A DNA stretch of 64,000 bases from Actinomyces naeslundii (GCF_001956585.1 NZ_MSRR01000009.1:124001-188000); one strand, 5' to 3'. Shown: positions 1 through 8,475, counted from the stretch's first letter. Notes: generated by a model not told the origin, from the letters alone. Made by a program: numbers and translations.

Positions 1-21
1 GGGTGGCGTCGTCGACGGCGC

Positions 22-237
22 TCATGAGCTCGGAGAAGTCCGGTCGTCGCGGTCATCATCCTTGCCACCGACGAATGGACGAATCAGCTGGTACAGGAAG
101 AGCGCTGACAGGAGACCGAAGATCACCACGCCCGTCGTGTCTCCCCGGCTGAAGGACATGAGTGCGGAGACGGCGCTGAGCACCATCACAACCAGCCGGA
201 GGATCCAGAGAGCCCGCTCAGTCAGCATGGTCATCAT
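22..237 (-). CDS. Small two-helix membrane protein (paralogue A)
   Basis: This is a 71-residue protein with two hydrophobic stretches, about residues 8-27 and 33-52, and a highly charged C-terminus (KDDDRDDR). No catalytic motif is visible and I do not recognise a named family. Its layout, including the motif LYQLIRPF, mirrors the upstream gene (LFQLIRLA), so the two are very likely paralogues. Its ATGATGACC start overlaps the last codons and stop of the upstream gene, which implies translational coupling. A function cannot be assigned; a small integral membrane protein is all that the sequence supports. Confidence 0.6.
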   Translation of the reverse strand: MMTMLTERALWILRLVVMVLSAVSALMSFSRGDTTGVVIFGLLSALFLYQLIRPFVGGKDDDRDDRTSPSS

Positions 238-409
238 CGTCGTCGCCGCGAGAGGCCAGGCGGATCAGCTGAAACAGAATGAGCACCGCAGCAGCGGCGA
301 AGAGGATCGCCATCGCCATGTCGCCCCGTTGAACAGACAGGACCGTGACCACGATGTTGAGCACCACGATGAACAGTAGGAAAATACGTCGGTTCCGACC
401 CGATAACAC
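218..409 (-). CDS. Small two-helix membrane protein (paralogue B)
   Basis: This 63-residue protein reads VLSGRNRRIFLLF at its start, has two hydrophobic helices (about residues 9-26 and 32-49) and ends in a run of aspartates. I chose the GTG at 409 because a strong purine-rich ribosome site (GGGGGGAGG) sits just upstream. The longer reading up to 550 adds only an Arg/Pro-rich segment with no features. It overlaps the downstream paralogue at positions 218-237. Function unknown; duplication of a small membrane protein gene is inferred from the matching architecture. Confidence 0.55.
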   Translation of the reverse strand: MLSGRNRRIFLLFIVVLNIVVTVLSVQRGDMAMAILFAAAAVLILFQLIRLASRGDDDDDHAD

Positions 410-640
410 CGCTGCCTCCCCCCTTTGCAGACTCACGTCGCGGGCACCGACCGCTCGCGCCTCCCACCACTGTAGGTGCGGATGAGGCCGCCTCGGGGCA
501 GTTCGCGGGCCATGTCGGGCAAGAATTCGACCTGTCGGAGTAATGACCATACTCCTGCGTCACTCCGCCCTGCACGCCTTCACAGGAGACCCACAAGGTC
601 AACCTACGCCCGGCACACACGGCCTCGACACGGTTGAGTC

Positions 641-1675
641 ATGCACAGCTCCAACGCTCTCAGCCCGACCGAGCCTCCCCAAACCGGCCAGTACCACGAG
701 TCCGGTCGGCGCGGCCGCTCCTCGAAGTCCCGCAAGCACCCACGCCGTCGCTTCCTCCTGGGCGGTGCCACGGTCCTGGGCCTGGCCGCCACCGGCACCA
801 GTGCCTGGGCGCTCAACCGCTTCGTCATCGACCACGTCGAGGTGGGCGACGTCGCCGCCCTGGAGGCCAAGGCGCAGAACGCCGCCGCCAACTCCTCGGC
901 CACCCCGGCCACCAACGTGACGGTCGGCGAGAACTCCTACTCCTCCTCCAACACGAGCATCGAGATCCAGCAGGTCTCCACCGGCTCGGGCAGCGACACC
1001 ATCACCTACTACGTGGCCGACGTCAAGCTCACCAACGCCACCGACCTGCGCAGCGCCTTCGCCAACAACTCCTACGGCACCAACATCACCGCCAAGCCCA
1101 CCACGATGGCCTCCGAGCACGACGCCGTCCTGGCCATCAACGGCGACTACTACGGCTTCCGCAGCGACGGCATCCTCATCCGCAACGGCGTCATCTACCG
1201 CGACAGCGGCACGCGCGATGGCATGGCCTTCTACACCGACGGGCGCGTAGAGGTCTACGACGAGACCACCACCAAGGCCCAGACGCTTCTGGACGCGGGG
1301 GTGTGGAACACGCTGTCCTTCGGGCCGGCGCTGGTCAACAGCTCCAAGGTGCTCTCGGGCATCGACCAGGTCGAGGTGGACACGAATGTCGGCAACCACT
1401 CCATCCAGGGCCAGCAGCCGCGCACCGCCGTGGGGTGGGTGGAGAAGAACCACCTCAAGCTCGTCGTCGTCGACGGCCGCAGCGAGGGCTACTCGCGCGG
1501 CGTGACCATGACCGAGCTCGCCCAGATCATGGCCGACCTGGGGTGCGCCTGCGCCTACAACATCGACGGCGGCGGCTCGTCGGCCATGTACTTCAACGGC
1601 TCGATCATCAACCAGCCCTCCAACGGGGGCGAGCGCGACACCTCCGACATCCTCTACATCGCGAACGGATCCTGA
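641..1675 (+). CDS. Tat-exported phosphodiester glycosidase family protein
   Basis: The 344-residue product has a twin-arginine signal (RRRFLLGG, residues 35-42) followed by a hydrophobic stretch, so it should cross the membrane folded. The rest matches the NAGPA/phosphodiester glycosidase family (formerly DUF2233): the landmarks are AINGDYYGFR near residue 165, the central HSIQGQQPRTAVG segment and the C-terminal DGGGSSAMYFNG. Members hydrolyse sugar-phosphodiester bonds, such as GlcNAc-1-phosphate linkages, in glycoconjugates or exopolysaccharide. The next gene begins one base after its stop, so it is probably co-transcribed and coupled to a glycosyltransferase that would act on the same surface glycan. 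The exact substrate is unknown. Confidence 0.85.
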   Translation: MHSSNALSPTEPPQTGQYHESGRRGRSSKSRKHPRRRFLLGGATVLGLAATGTSAWALNRFVIDHVEVGDVAALEAKAQNAAANSSATPATNVTVGENSYSSSNTSIEIQQVSTGSGSDTITYYVADVKLTNATDLRSAFANNSYGTNITAKPTTMASEHDAVLAINGDYYGFRSDGILIRNGVIYRDSGTRDGMAFYTDGRVEVYDETTTKAQTLLDAGVWNTLSFGPALVNSSKVLSGIDQVEVDTNVGNHSIQGQQPRTAVGWVEKNHLKLVVVDGRSEGYSRGVTMTELAQIMADLGCACAYNIDGGGSSAMYFNGSIINQPSNGGERDTSDILYIANGS

Positions 1676-1676
1676 G

Positions 1677-2840
1677 ATGAACGGCACCGACACAGCCCTT
1701 CAGACCTCGCCGCGGGTGCTGCCGCGGGTCATTGCCCCGGCGAACCGGATCGCCACGAACCGCACGGCGGGCAACCGGACGGCGCCGCGGGCCGGTAACA
1801 GGCCCCGCCCCCGGACGGCGGTAACACTCGTGGTTCTCATCCCGGCCTACAAGCCCGACGAGCGCCTGGCCGTGCTCGTGGCCCGCCTGCGCGGGGCGCG
1901 CCGGGACTGCGCGGTGCTCGTCGTCGATGACGGCTCGGGGCCGCGGTACGCGCCCTTCTTCGCCGCCGCCCGCGCCCGCGGCGCCCAGGTGGTCAGCTAC
2001 CCGGACAACCAGGGCAAGGGGCGGGCGCTGCGCACAGGGCTGGCCCATGCGGCCGCCACCTGGCCCGATGCGGACGTGGTGTGTGCCGACGCCGACGGAC
2101 AGCACACGCCGTCGGACATTGAGGCCGTGGCCGCGCGGGTGCGCGAGACCGGGCGCATGACCCTGGGGGTGCGGCGGTTCACCGGGCCGGTACCGCTGCG
2201 CAGCCGGATCGGCAACGATGTGACCGCCCTGCTGTTCCGCAGCGCAACGGGCTGGAAACTGAGCGATACCCAGACCGGCCTGCGCGGCTACCCCGCCGGG
2301 CACCTGGCCTGGCTGCAGAACGTACCCGGCGACCGCTACGAGTACGAGCTCTCCGCCCTGCTGCGCGCCCACGACCTGGGGCTCGTGGTGGAGCAGGTGG
2401 AGATCGCCACGGTCTACGAGCCGGGCAACACCTCCTCGCACTTCCGGCCGTTGCAGGACTCGGCGCGGATCTACGCACCGCTGCTGCGGTTCATGGGGAC
2501 ATCGCTGGCAAGCTTCGGGATCGACTGGCTGGGCGTCATGATCATCTTCGCGATGAGCGGCAACCTGCTGGCGGCGGTGGTGGGGGCGCGGTTGATCTCC
2601 GGGACGGCGAACTTCTTCATGAACCGCCGCGTCTTCCGGGCTCGGCGCGGCACTGTGGTGCGCACGGCGGTGCGCTACGGGGTCCTAGCGGTGAGCCTGC
2701 TGGCGGCCAGCTACCTGTTGCTCAAGGCGCTCACCACGATCGGGATCCCGCTGGGGATCGCCAAGGTTCTCGGCGATGGAGCCATCTACGTGGCCAGCTA
2801 TGTGGCACAGCGCCGGCTGGTCTTCACGGAGCGGGGGTGA
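1677..2840 (+). CDS. Bifunctional GT2 glycosyltransferase / GtrA-like membrane protein
   Basis: This is a fusion of 387 residues. Residues about 50-250 form a GT-A family 2 glycosyltransferase with VLIPAYKPDERL, the nucleotide-binding VVDDGSG and the metal-binding CADADGQH (DXD-type) motif. This half resembles polyprenol-phosphate sugar synthases of the DPM type. From about residue 270 there are four hydrophobic helices containing NFFMNRRVF, typical of GtrA, which is thought to flip polyprenyl-linked sugars. Together they would make and translocate a lipid-linked sugar for a surface polymer. The first ~50 residues are Arg/Pro-rich and poorly conserved-looking, so the true start may be internal. 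It follows the glycosidase gene by one base. Confidence 0.85.
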   Translation: MNGTDTALQTSPRVLPRVIAPANRIATNRTAGNRTAPRAGNRPRPRTAVTLVVLIPAYKPDERLAVLVARLRGARRDCAVLVVDDGSGPRYAPFFAAARARGAQVVSYPDNQGKGRALRTGLAHAAATWPDADVVCADADGQHTPSDIEAVAARVRETGRMTLGVRRFTGPVPLRSRIGNDVTALLFRSATGWKLSDTQTGLRGYPAGHLAWLQNVPGDRYEYELSALLRAHDLGLVVEQVEIATVYEPGNTSSHFRPLQDSARIYAPLLRFMGTSLASFGIDWLGVMIIFAMSGNLLAAVVGARLISGTANFFMNRRVFRARRGTVVRTAVRYGVLAVSLLAASYLLLKALTTIGIPLGIAKVLGDGAIYVASYVAQRRLVFTERG

Positions 2841-3024
2841 GATCAGCCCGCCGGGGCCCGGCGGGAAGCTCCTCGGATAGCCGTGTCCTCAGAGGCGATG
2901 TGCCGGCGTCGTCCCCGAGGGCACGGCATCGCCGCCCTCTCGATCGCACCCCGCTGACGGTTTCCGCGCAGCACCGTCAACAAGCCGCACTTAAGCACAA
3001 CGGCGACGGCTCTTGAGCAGATTT

Positions 3025-3146
3025 TGTCCGTATGGGACGACTTTGAATGCCCCAATCGCCGTAACGCAACTACCCAAAACGCCCTGACCTGCACAAACAC
3101 AATGCTGTTTGTGCGAGTGAGCCGTCAAAGTCGTCCCATATGGACA
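3025..3146. repeat. 122-bp palindromic element with 22-bp terminal inverted repeats
   Basis: The ends at 3025-3046 (starts TGTCCGTATGGGACG) and 3125-3146 (ends CCCATATGGACA) are inverted copies matching at 21 of 22 positions. Inside lies a second hairpin with 9-bp arms, GCACAAACA at 3091-3099 and TGTTTGTGC at 3106-3114. The element occupies most of the 357-bp gap between two convergent genes and has no convincing ORF. It could be a non-autonomous mobile element, a bidirectional terminator or a protein-binding palindrome. Its end sequence resembles the inverted repeats at 22202 and 23315. Confidence 0.6.
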
Positions 3147-3197
3147 CTTTTCAGCCGAAGACGCCACTCGCCTCACGCAGAGTCGCGGGCAGCAGCC

Positions 3198-3899
3198 TCA
3201 GCGGGGGCTGATGAGGCCGGACTCGTAGGCGGCGATGACGAGCTGGGCCCGGTCGCGGGCACCGAGGCGGGCCAGGAGTGCGGTGATGTGGCTGCGGCAG
3301 GTGGCCCGGGTGATACCGAGCTCGGCCTCGATCTCACTGTTGGACAGGCCCTGGGCGATGAGCAGCAGCACCTCGCGCTGGCGGGGTGTGAGGGCCTCGA
3401 CGGCATCGGCCCGGGTGCTGCCGGAAGCTCCGGCCGACGCCGCGCGCGGCATGCGGGCCACGAGGCGAGACAGCACCTGGGGGCTGAGCAGCGACTGCCC
3501 CTCGTGGACGGTGCGCACGGCGTCGACGAGGGACTGCGGGTCGGTGTCCTTGAGCAGGAAGCCGCAGGCGCCGGCGCGCAGGGCGCCCAGGACGTAGTCG
3601 TCGATCTCGAACATGGTCAGGATAAGGACGCGCGTGGCCGCGAGCGCCGGGTCGGCGCAGATCCGGGTGGTGGCCTCGATACCGGTGAGGCCGGGCATCT
3701 GAATGTCCATGAGGACGACGTCGGGGCGCAGCTCGGCAGCCAGGGCGACCGCGCGGGAGCCGTCCTCGGCCAGGCCGACGACGCTCATGCCGGGCTCGGC
3801 CTCGAGCAGAGCGGCCAGGGTGGTGCGCAGGAGGGCCTGGTCCTCAGCGATGAGGACCCGGATAGGGGCACTTCCCGGCCCGGGAACGGCTTCAGTCAT
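3198..3899 (-). CDS. NarL/LuxR-family response regulator
   Basis: The 233-residue protein has a receiver domain (acidic pocket VLIAEDQ at residues 15-21, phospho-acceptor D65 in VVLMDIQMPG, conserved LLKDT lysine) and a C-terminal LuxR helix-turn-helix (LTPRQREVLLLIAQGLSNSEI). It should be a DNA-binding transcription regulator phosphorylated by the sensor kinase encoded immediately upstream, with which it overlaps by 8 bp. I placed the start at 3899 (MTEAVPG) because the longer reading lacks a receiver-type beginning. The ABC transporter transcribed in the opposite direction from the kinase is a likely target. Confidence 0.9.
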   Translation of the reverse strand: MTEAVPGPGSAPIRVLIAEDQALLRTTLAALLEAEPGMSVVGLAEDGSRAVALAAELRPDVVLMDIQMPGLTGIEATTRICADPALAATRVLILTMFEIDDYVLGALRAGACGFLLKDTDPQSLVDAVRTVHEGQSLLSPQVLSRLVARMPRAASAGASGSTRADAVEALTPRQREVLLLIAQGLSNSEIEAELGITRATCRSHITALLARLGARDRAQLVIAAYESGLISPR

Positions 3900-4893
3900 G
3901 GGGCCTCCCGTGGGAGTCGACGGGCAGCGTCGCCTCGATGGCGAAGCCGGGGGCGTCGGCACGGGGGCCGGCGGTCAGGGTCCCACCAAGCGCGGTCAGG
4001 CGCTCATGGAGTCCGCGCAGTCCTTGCCCGGCCCCGAGGTGAGGCTCCCAGCCGGTCGCGGGCCCGTCGTCGACCACGGCGATGCGCAGCAGTCCCGGCT
4101 CCCGGCGGAGGGTCACGCGGGCGCGCGTGGGGCCGGCGTGGCGGGCGGTATTGGCCAGGGCCTCGGCCACGACTCGGGCAGCGGCCTGCACCACCGGGGC
4201 GGGGAGGAGATCGGGTGCCGCCGCGCCCCGGATGGCAGCCGCTTCTGCACGTGTCCCGACATCAGAGTCGAGCTCGACGGTGACACCGGATCGCCCAGCC
4301 CGGTCGATCGATTCGTCGATTGATTCATGGAGACTCTCGGTGAGTTCGTCGGGAGTACCGGTCTTCGCCGCCGGTACGCCCTCCGCTGAGGTCACAGCGG
4401 TTGCAGCGGTCGCCGAGGCCGCAACGACCGCTCCCGGCGTCGGGGGCCTGCTCCCGTCGCGCAGGACGGCGAGCATGCGCCGCAGCGCGTCGGTGGCCTC
4501 GCGGGAGGCGGTCTCGACGTCGTCGAGTGCGGTCCGCAGCCCGTCGGGGGTGGTCTCGAGGCGCTGGGCCACGGCGCAGCGCACGGTGATGGCGCCGAGG
4601 TTGCCGGAGACGACGTCGTGCAGCTCGCGGGCGATGACGAGGCGGTCCTCGGCGACGGCGCGCGCGGCGGTCTCCTGCGCCAGGCGCCGCTCGTAGGCAC
4701 GCTGGTCGCGCCGCAGCAGCCACAGGGAGGCGACGACGAGCCCGGCCATGACGAGCAGCACCGTTATCTGGGCGCGCCGAGAAGGAACCGGGGAGAAGCC
4801 GACCATGGTGCCCAGGCCGACAACAACCACGGTCAGCCCGGTGATGGCGCGCCCGAGCGGCGAGTGGCGCGGTGGGACATCGGGGGCAGGCAC
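3892..4893 (-). CDS. NarL-type sensor histidine kinase (HisKA_3)
   Basis: This is a 333-residue sensor with two N-terminal membrane helices (about residues 14-33 and 43-61) and almost no extracytoplasmic loop, as in intramembrane-sensing kinases. The phospho-acceptor is H92 in ARELHDVVSGNLG. The ATP-binding domain carries EALANTARHA (N box) and VVDDGP with GLRGLHERL (G boxes). A low-complexity Ala/Thr/Glu linker of about 90 residues separates the two parts. It pairs with the overlapping response regulator. Minimal sensing loops next to an ABC transporter are typical of peptide-antibiotic or cell-envelope stress systems; that role is inferred. Confidence 0.88.
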   Translation of the reverse strand: MPAPDVPPRHSPLGRAITGLTVVVVGLGTMVGFSPVPSRRAQITVLLVMAGLVVASLWLLRRDQRAYERRLAQETAARAVAEDRLVIARELHDVVSGNLGAITVRCAVAQRLETTPDGLRTALDDVETASREATDALRRMLAVLRDGSRPPTPGAVVAASATAATAVTSAEGVPAAKTGTPDELTESLHESIDESIDRAGRSGVTVELDSDVGTRAEAAAIRGAAAPDLLPAPVVQAAARVVAEALANTARHAGPTRARVTLRREPGLLRIAVVDDGPATGWEPHLGAGQGLRGLHERLTALGGTLTAGPRADAPGFAIEATLPVDSHGRPHD

Positions 4894-4929
4894 GCGGCCA
4901 GTCTAGGAAGGCGGCTCGGGCGCTTCATC

Positions 4930-4990
4930 GAACCAGGGTCTGACGGACCTGGGTCTGAGGCAGTGGGACCGCCTCGGCTGGGCGGCCGAT
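4930..4990 (+). promoter_or_regulatory. Tandem direct-repeat regulatory site A upstream of ABC operon
   Basis: Two direct units, GAACCAGGGTCTGAC (from 4930) and GGACCTGGGTCTGAG (from 4945), repeat with a 15-bp period. The sequence CGATGCG begins at 4987, 27 bases after the 4960 end of the site, and the ABC ATPase start is 64 bases beyond the site. The same arrangement occurs at 12986-13046 before the CPBP gene. The site lies in the gap between the kinase and transporter genes, so it is a good candidate operator for the adjacent response regulator. Confidence 0.6.
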
Positions 4991-5023
4991 GCGCGCTGCC
5001 GCTCGGCGCGCTGGAGTTGGCCC

Positions 5024-5779
5024 ATGATCAGTATTGAGAACCTCGTCAAGCGGCACGGGGAGCGGGAGGTGCTTCACGGCGTGAGCCTGGAGGCCCGTCC
5101 GGGCCGCGTCACCGGATTCGTGGGCCCGAACGGCGCCGGGAAGTCCTCGACCCTGCGGTGCCTGCTGGGTCTGGACCGGGCCGACGGCGGGCGGACGCTT
5201 ATCGGCGGGCGCCCCTACCGCGAGCTGCGCGAGCCGCTGCGCACGGTGGGGGCGGTGCTCGACGGCTCGGGCGCGCATCCCTCGCGCACGGCCCGCGGTC
5301 ACCTGGGTTGGGTGGCCTCGGGCGCAGGGATCAGTCGGCATCGGGTGGCCGAGGTACTCGACGTCGTCGGGCTGAGTGATGCGGCCGGGCGGCGGGTGCG
5401 CACCTTCTCCCTGGGAATGGGGCAGCGCCTGGGGCTGGCGACGGCGCTGCTGGGCGACCCGGAGGTGCTGGTCCTCGACGAACCGGTCAACGGCCTGGAC
5501 CCGGAAGGGATCCGGTGGATCCGCACGCTGCTTCGGCAGAGGGCCGATGCCGGGGGCACGGTCCTGCTGTCCAGTCATGTTCTGGCAGAGCTGGGCGAGG
5601 TGGCTGACGACGTCGTCGTCATCGCCGGCGGGCGGGTGCGGGCCGCCGGGACGCTGGAGGAGGTCGCGGCGGGCTACGCGAACCTGGAGGAGGCCTTCTT
5701 CTCGCTGACTGCCCCGACCGGGGGCAAGGCCGGCGGTCGGGGCGGCCGGGCCGGACGCGAGGAAGGGGTCCGTTCATGA
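5024..5779 (+). CDS. ABC transporter ATP-binding protein
   Basis: The 251-residue protein has Walker A GPNGAGKS (residues 34-41), the ABC signature in FSLGMGQRLGLA, Walker B VLVLDEPVNGLD and the switch histidine in LLSSHV. The order and spacing match ATPases of ABC-2-like drug or peptide exporters (CcmA/LanF/BcrA type). A ribosome site (GGAG) precedes the ATG. The gene overlaps the first permease gene by four bases (ATGA) and should form an exporter with the two following membrane proteins. Site A at 4930-4960 lies in its promoter region. Substrate unknown; bacteriocin or lantibiotic immunity is a plausible guess. Confidence 0.9.
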   Translation: MISIENLVKRHGEREVLHGVSLEARPGRVTGFVGPNGAGKSSTLRCLLGLDRADGGRTLIGGRPYRELREPLRTVGAVLDGSGAHPSRTARGHLGWVASGAGISRHRVAEVLDVVGLSDAAGRRVRTFSLGMGQRLGLATALLGDPEVLVLDEPVNGLDPEGIRWIRTLLRQRADAGGTVLLSSHVLAELGEVADDVVVIAGGRVRAAGTLEEVAAGYANLEEAFFSLTAPTGGKAGGRGGRAGREEGVRS

Positions 5780-6585
5780 GCGCGGCGACGGCGGTGGTGC
5801 GTTCCCTCAAGGCGGAGGTGCGCAAGACGGTGGGCCTGCCGGGGGCCTGGCTGGGGGCGGCGCTGGCGATCGTCCTGCCGCTCCTGATCGAGTACTACAC
5901 GGATCATGACCTGGCGGCGCGGCTGGCGGCCGGCGACCCGGATGCGCCGGCGCAGCTGGGCAACGTCGGCGTCATCGGGCTGTACGTGGGGACGACGGGG
6001 ATCGTGGTGCTGGCGGTGAGTGTTGTGGTCAGCGAGTACGCAAGTGATCCGCGCACGAGCGGGGCCTCCGGCGCTCCGCGACAGGTGACGACGACGATGC
6101 TGGTACAGCCGCGGCGCGGGGCATCGGTGGCCGCGAAGCTGCTCGTGGTGCTGGGTGCTGCGACGGTGCTCCTGGCGGTGGCGTGGACGGCGACCTACTC
6201 GCTGTGCCGGCACCTGCTGGGGTCGAGTGTGCCCTTCGAGCCGGTGCCGTGGTGGATGCTGATGGGAATCCTGACGTGGTGGGTGTTCTCGGCAATGGCG
6301 TCGATGGCACTGGCGATGGCGACGCGCAGCGCGCTGGTGTCGATGACGGTCCTCGTAGCAATGTCGACGATGATCTCGCCGGGGGTGCTTCTCATCAAGT
6401 CCACCGATGCGGCCCGGTTCCTGCCGGATACCGCGGCGGTGCGGCTCATTGCGAACCCGACGACGCTCAACTACGACCGGCTCGTCGAGCTGCTGTCGAT
6501 CCCGATGGCGGCCGCCGTCTGCACGGCGTGGGCGGGCGGGTGCGCGGCGGTGTGCTGCTGGGTGTGGATGAGGCGGGACGTATGA
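5776..6585 (+). CDS. ABC transporter permease (first)
   Basis: This is a 269-residue integral membrane protein with about six hydrophobic segments, starting with an amphipathic N-terminus (SLKAEVRKTVGLPGAWLGAAL) typical of ABC-2 or LanE/LanG-like permeases. It overlaps the ATPase gene upstream and the second permease downstream by ATGA junctions, so all three are translationally coupled. The second permease shares the layout (ELLKVVTLPAMWWSAAV), which suggests a duplicated pair forming a heterodimeric channel. No substrate-specific motif is visible. Confidence 0.82.
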   Translation: MSAATAVVRSLKAEVRKTVGLPGAWLGAALAIVLPLLIEYYTDHDLAARLAAGDPDAPAQLGNVGVIGLYVGTTGIVVLAVSVVVSEYASDPRTSGASGAPRQVTTTMLVQPRRGASVAAKLLVVLGAATVLLAVAWTATYSLCRHLLGSSVPFEPVPWWMLMGILTWWVFSAMASMALAMATRSALVSMTVLVAMSTMISPGVLLIKSTDAARFLPDTAAVRLIANPTTLNYDRLVELLSIPMAAAVCTAWAGGCAAVCCWVWMRRDV

Positions 6586-7325
6586 GCGGAGCCGGTGCGA
6601 CCAGCAGGGTGAGGGCTACCGCAGGGGTGACGACAGCCTGGGGGCGTGCGCTGCACGCGGAGCTGCTGAAGGTGGTGACGCTGCCGGCGATGTGGTGGTC
6701 GGCAGCGGTGGCGGGCGCGGCTGCGATCGCCACGATGATGTCGGTCCTGCAGAACGTGGTGGATGGGCGGGACTTCGGATTCGAGGAGATCGCGCCAATG
6801 TGGACGTTGGCGGTGCAGATCGGCTTCGTGGCGGCCGGTGTGGCCGCCGCGGGTGCCGAGCACTCCACGGCGCAGGGCATGACGAGTCTGCTGGTGACGC
6901 CGGCGCGGGGGCGGCTGGCGGCGGCGCGACTCATGGTGCTGACCGGTACGGGACTGGTGGCGGCGAGCGTCCTGGTCGGGGCGAGCCTGGCGGCGTGCCC
7001 GACGATGTCGACGGCGGCGCTGTGGGCCGGCGGAAGAACCGTGGTCTGGTTGACGGCGGTGCTGCTGCTGGCGGCCGGGCTCGGTGCGGCGCTGCGCAGC
7101 GTCATCGGCGCGTCGACGGCGGCCGTGGTGCTGGTGATCCTGACACCGCAGCTGGCCGTGTTCCTGGGCGACGCCGCCCGCTGGTTCCCCGGCCAGGCGG
7201 GCCAGATCTGGCTGACGGCAGCCGAATCGCAGGCGGACGTCACCTCCGCCGGACTCATCATCCTGGCCTGGACGACGGCCACTCAGATGGCTGGCATCGT
7301 CCGGCTGGTGCGGGCCGATGGATGA
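6582..7325 (+). CDS. ABC transporter permease (second)
   Basis: The 247-residue protein has about six membrane helices and an N-terminal segment (GRALHAELLKVVTLP) like that of the preceding permease. The start at 6582 overlaps the stop of the first permease (ATGA). With the ATPase it completes a three-gene exporter cassette in the LanFEG style. It is the last gene of the operon: a noncoding stretch of about 200 bases and a change in base composition follow. The assignment is by topology and context, because permeases of this type carry few fixed motifs. Confidence 0.82.
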   Translation: MSGAGATSRVRATAGVTTAWGRALHAELLKVVTLPAMWWSAAVAGAAAIATMMSVLQNVVDGRDFGFEEIAPMWTLAVQIGFVAAGVAAAGAEHSTAQGMTSLLVTPARGRLAAARLMVLTGTGLVAASVLVGASLAACPTMSTAALWAGGRTVVWLTAVLLLAAGLGAALRSVIGASTAAVVLVILTPQLAVFLGDAARWFPGQAGQIWLTAAESQADVTSAGLIILAWTTATQMAGIVRLVRADG

Positions 7326-7452
7326 GGATCAGGACACCACAAGTACGAGCCGGCCGCCGCTCATCAAAGCCAAGGGTGAGAGCGAGTGAGGACGCTTTCA
7401 CCCCTATCCCCTGCCGAGTAAACCCAGATCGCTCAACATCGTTCCAGCACGA

Positions 7453-7530
7453 TATACTCCCGCAGAGACATTCTGCCATCGCAGGCAGACACCCCCGTCT
7501 CTCACCTGCTCTTTTCATGAGGGAAGCACC
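7453..7530 (+). promoter_or_regulatory. Promoter and ribosome site of the HNH gene
   Basis: A clear -10-like hexamer TATACT lies at 7453-7458, followed by a 5' leader and the ribosome site GAGGGA just before the ATG at 7531. No convincing -35 hexamer is visible at 16-18 bp spacing. This marks the HNH gene as an independent transcription unit separate from the ABC operon. Confidence 0.4.
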
Positions 7531-8475
7531 ATGGACAGCGATACGTTCACTCCAGAAGAGGAGCTCGATGCGCACCTAGCTACCATGAAATGGCTGGAAG
7601 AACAACGCATCAACGGACATGAAATACTGACCTTTCAAACCCTTAACGACGGATTCCGCTGGCACGGCCATCGAATTCAGTTAATCAACAGAAATCAAGG
7701 AATATGGCGCCCAAAGCAGTTTCGCGGAGCTTTTTCCTTCAAAACTACATCTACAGAAGAAGATTCCAGGCCATACGATGATACTATCGATGACGACGGA
7801 CTTCTCCACTACCAGTTCGCCGATTCGGACAACAAGACATGGACAAACGATGCGATGATCGAGGCGCATCTGCGCAAGTATCCACTCGTTTGGCTTATTC
7901 GAGTGCCGTCAATGAAGAATCCAACATTGTACTATATGCGATTCCCGGCATACATCAAAGATGTCGACCTCCAGAAGCAGGAATTTATTATAGACATCGA
8001 TGATTCGATCCCCTACGGAAACCTCACGAACCCACCTCCTATTGAAAAGAAATATAAGTCAAGGTGGATGAAAGAGCGCATCCACCAGCACGATTTCAGG
8101 GAGCACGTACTCAGTGCCTACCAGATCTCTTGCGCAGTCTGCGATCTTCCGCACGCACAGCTCCTGGAAGCCTCGCACATCATCGCCGACTCCAGGGAAG
8201 CGGGAGTCCCTGAGGTCAGCAACGGCTTGGCCCTGTGCAGACTCCACCACACCGCCTACGACCGCCATCTCCTCGGCATCGACGCCGACCGCCACATCCA
8301 CGTGGCAACACGAGCAAAGCGCCTCGAGACCGCCCGTCTGCAAACTGGATTGTTAAAATTCGAAGGTCACTCCCTCACGCATGTGCCGGCCTCCAAACAG
8401 ATGCGCCCCGATGGCGACCGTCTTGCCGAACACTTCGAGGACTTCCTCAAAGCAGAGGCTCAAACAGTCAGATAG
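7531..8475 (+). CDS. HNH endonuclease domain protein
   Basis: This is a 314-residue protein with a C-terminal HNH nuclease domain: CAVCD near residue 208, the LLEASHI histidine near 217-223, then NGLALCRLHHTAYDRHLLGID. The N-terminal ~190 residues (DGFRWHGHRIQLINRNQGIWRP, then a beta-rich part) look like the DNA- or modification-recognition half seen in HNH restriction-like enzymes. The product probably cuts DNA in the cytoplasm, as restriction or anti-phage defence. Base use is odd: the first ~560 bp are AT-richer than the host average and the nuclease part is GC-richer, suggesting transfer or domain recombination. No methyltransferase gene is adjacent. Confidence 0.78.
   Translation: MDSDTFTPEEELDAHLATMKWLEEQRINGHEILTFQTLNDGFRWHGHRIQLINRNQGIWRPKQFRGAFSFKTTSTEEDSRPYDDTIDDDGLLHYQFADSDNKTWTNDAMIEAHLRKYPLVWLIRVPSMKNPTLYYMRFPAYIKDVDLQKQEFIIDIDDSIPYGNLTNPPPIEKKYKSRWMKERIHQHDFREHVLSAYQISCAVCDLPHAQLLEASHIIADSREAGVPEVSNGLALCRLHHTAYDRHLLGIDADRHIHVATRAKRLETARLQTGLLKFEGHSLTHVPASKQMRPDGDRLAEHFEDFLKAEAQTVR

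Noticed and set aside
1608-2441. 277-codon minus-strand frame antisense to the GT2-GtrA gene
   Set aside because: Arg/Gly/Pro-rich shadow without motifs.
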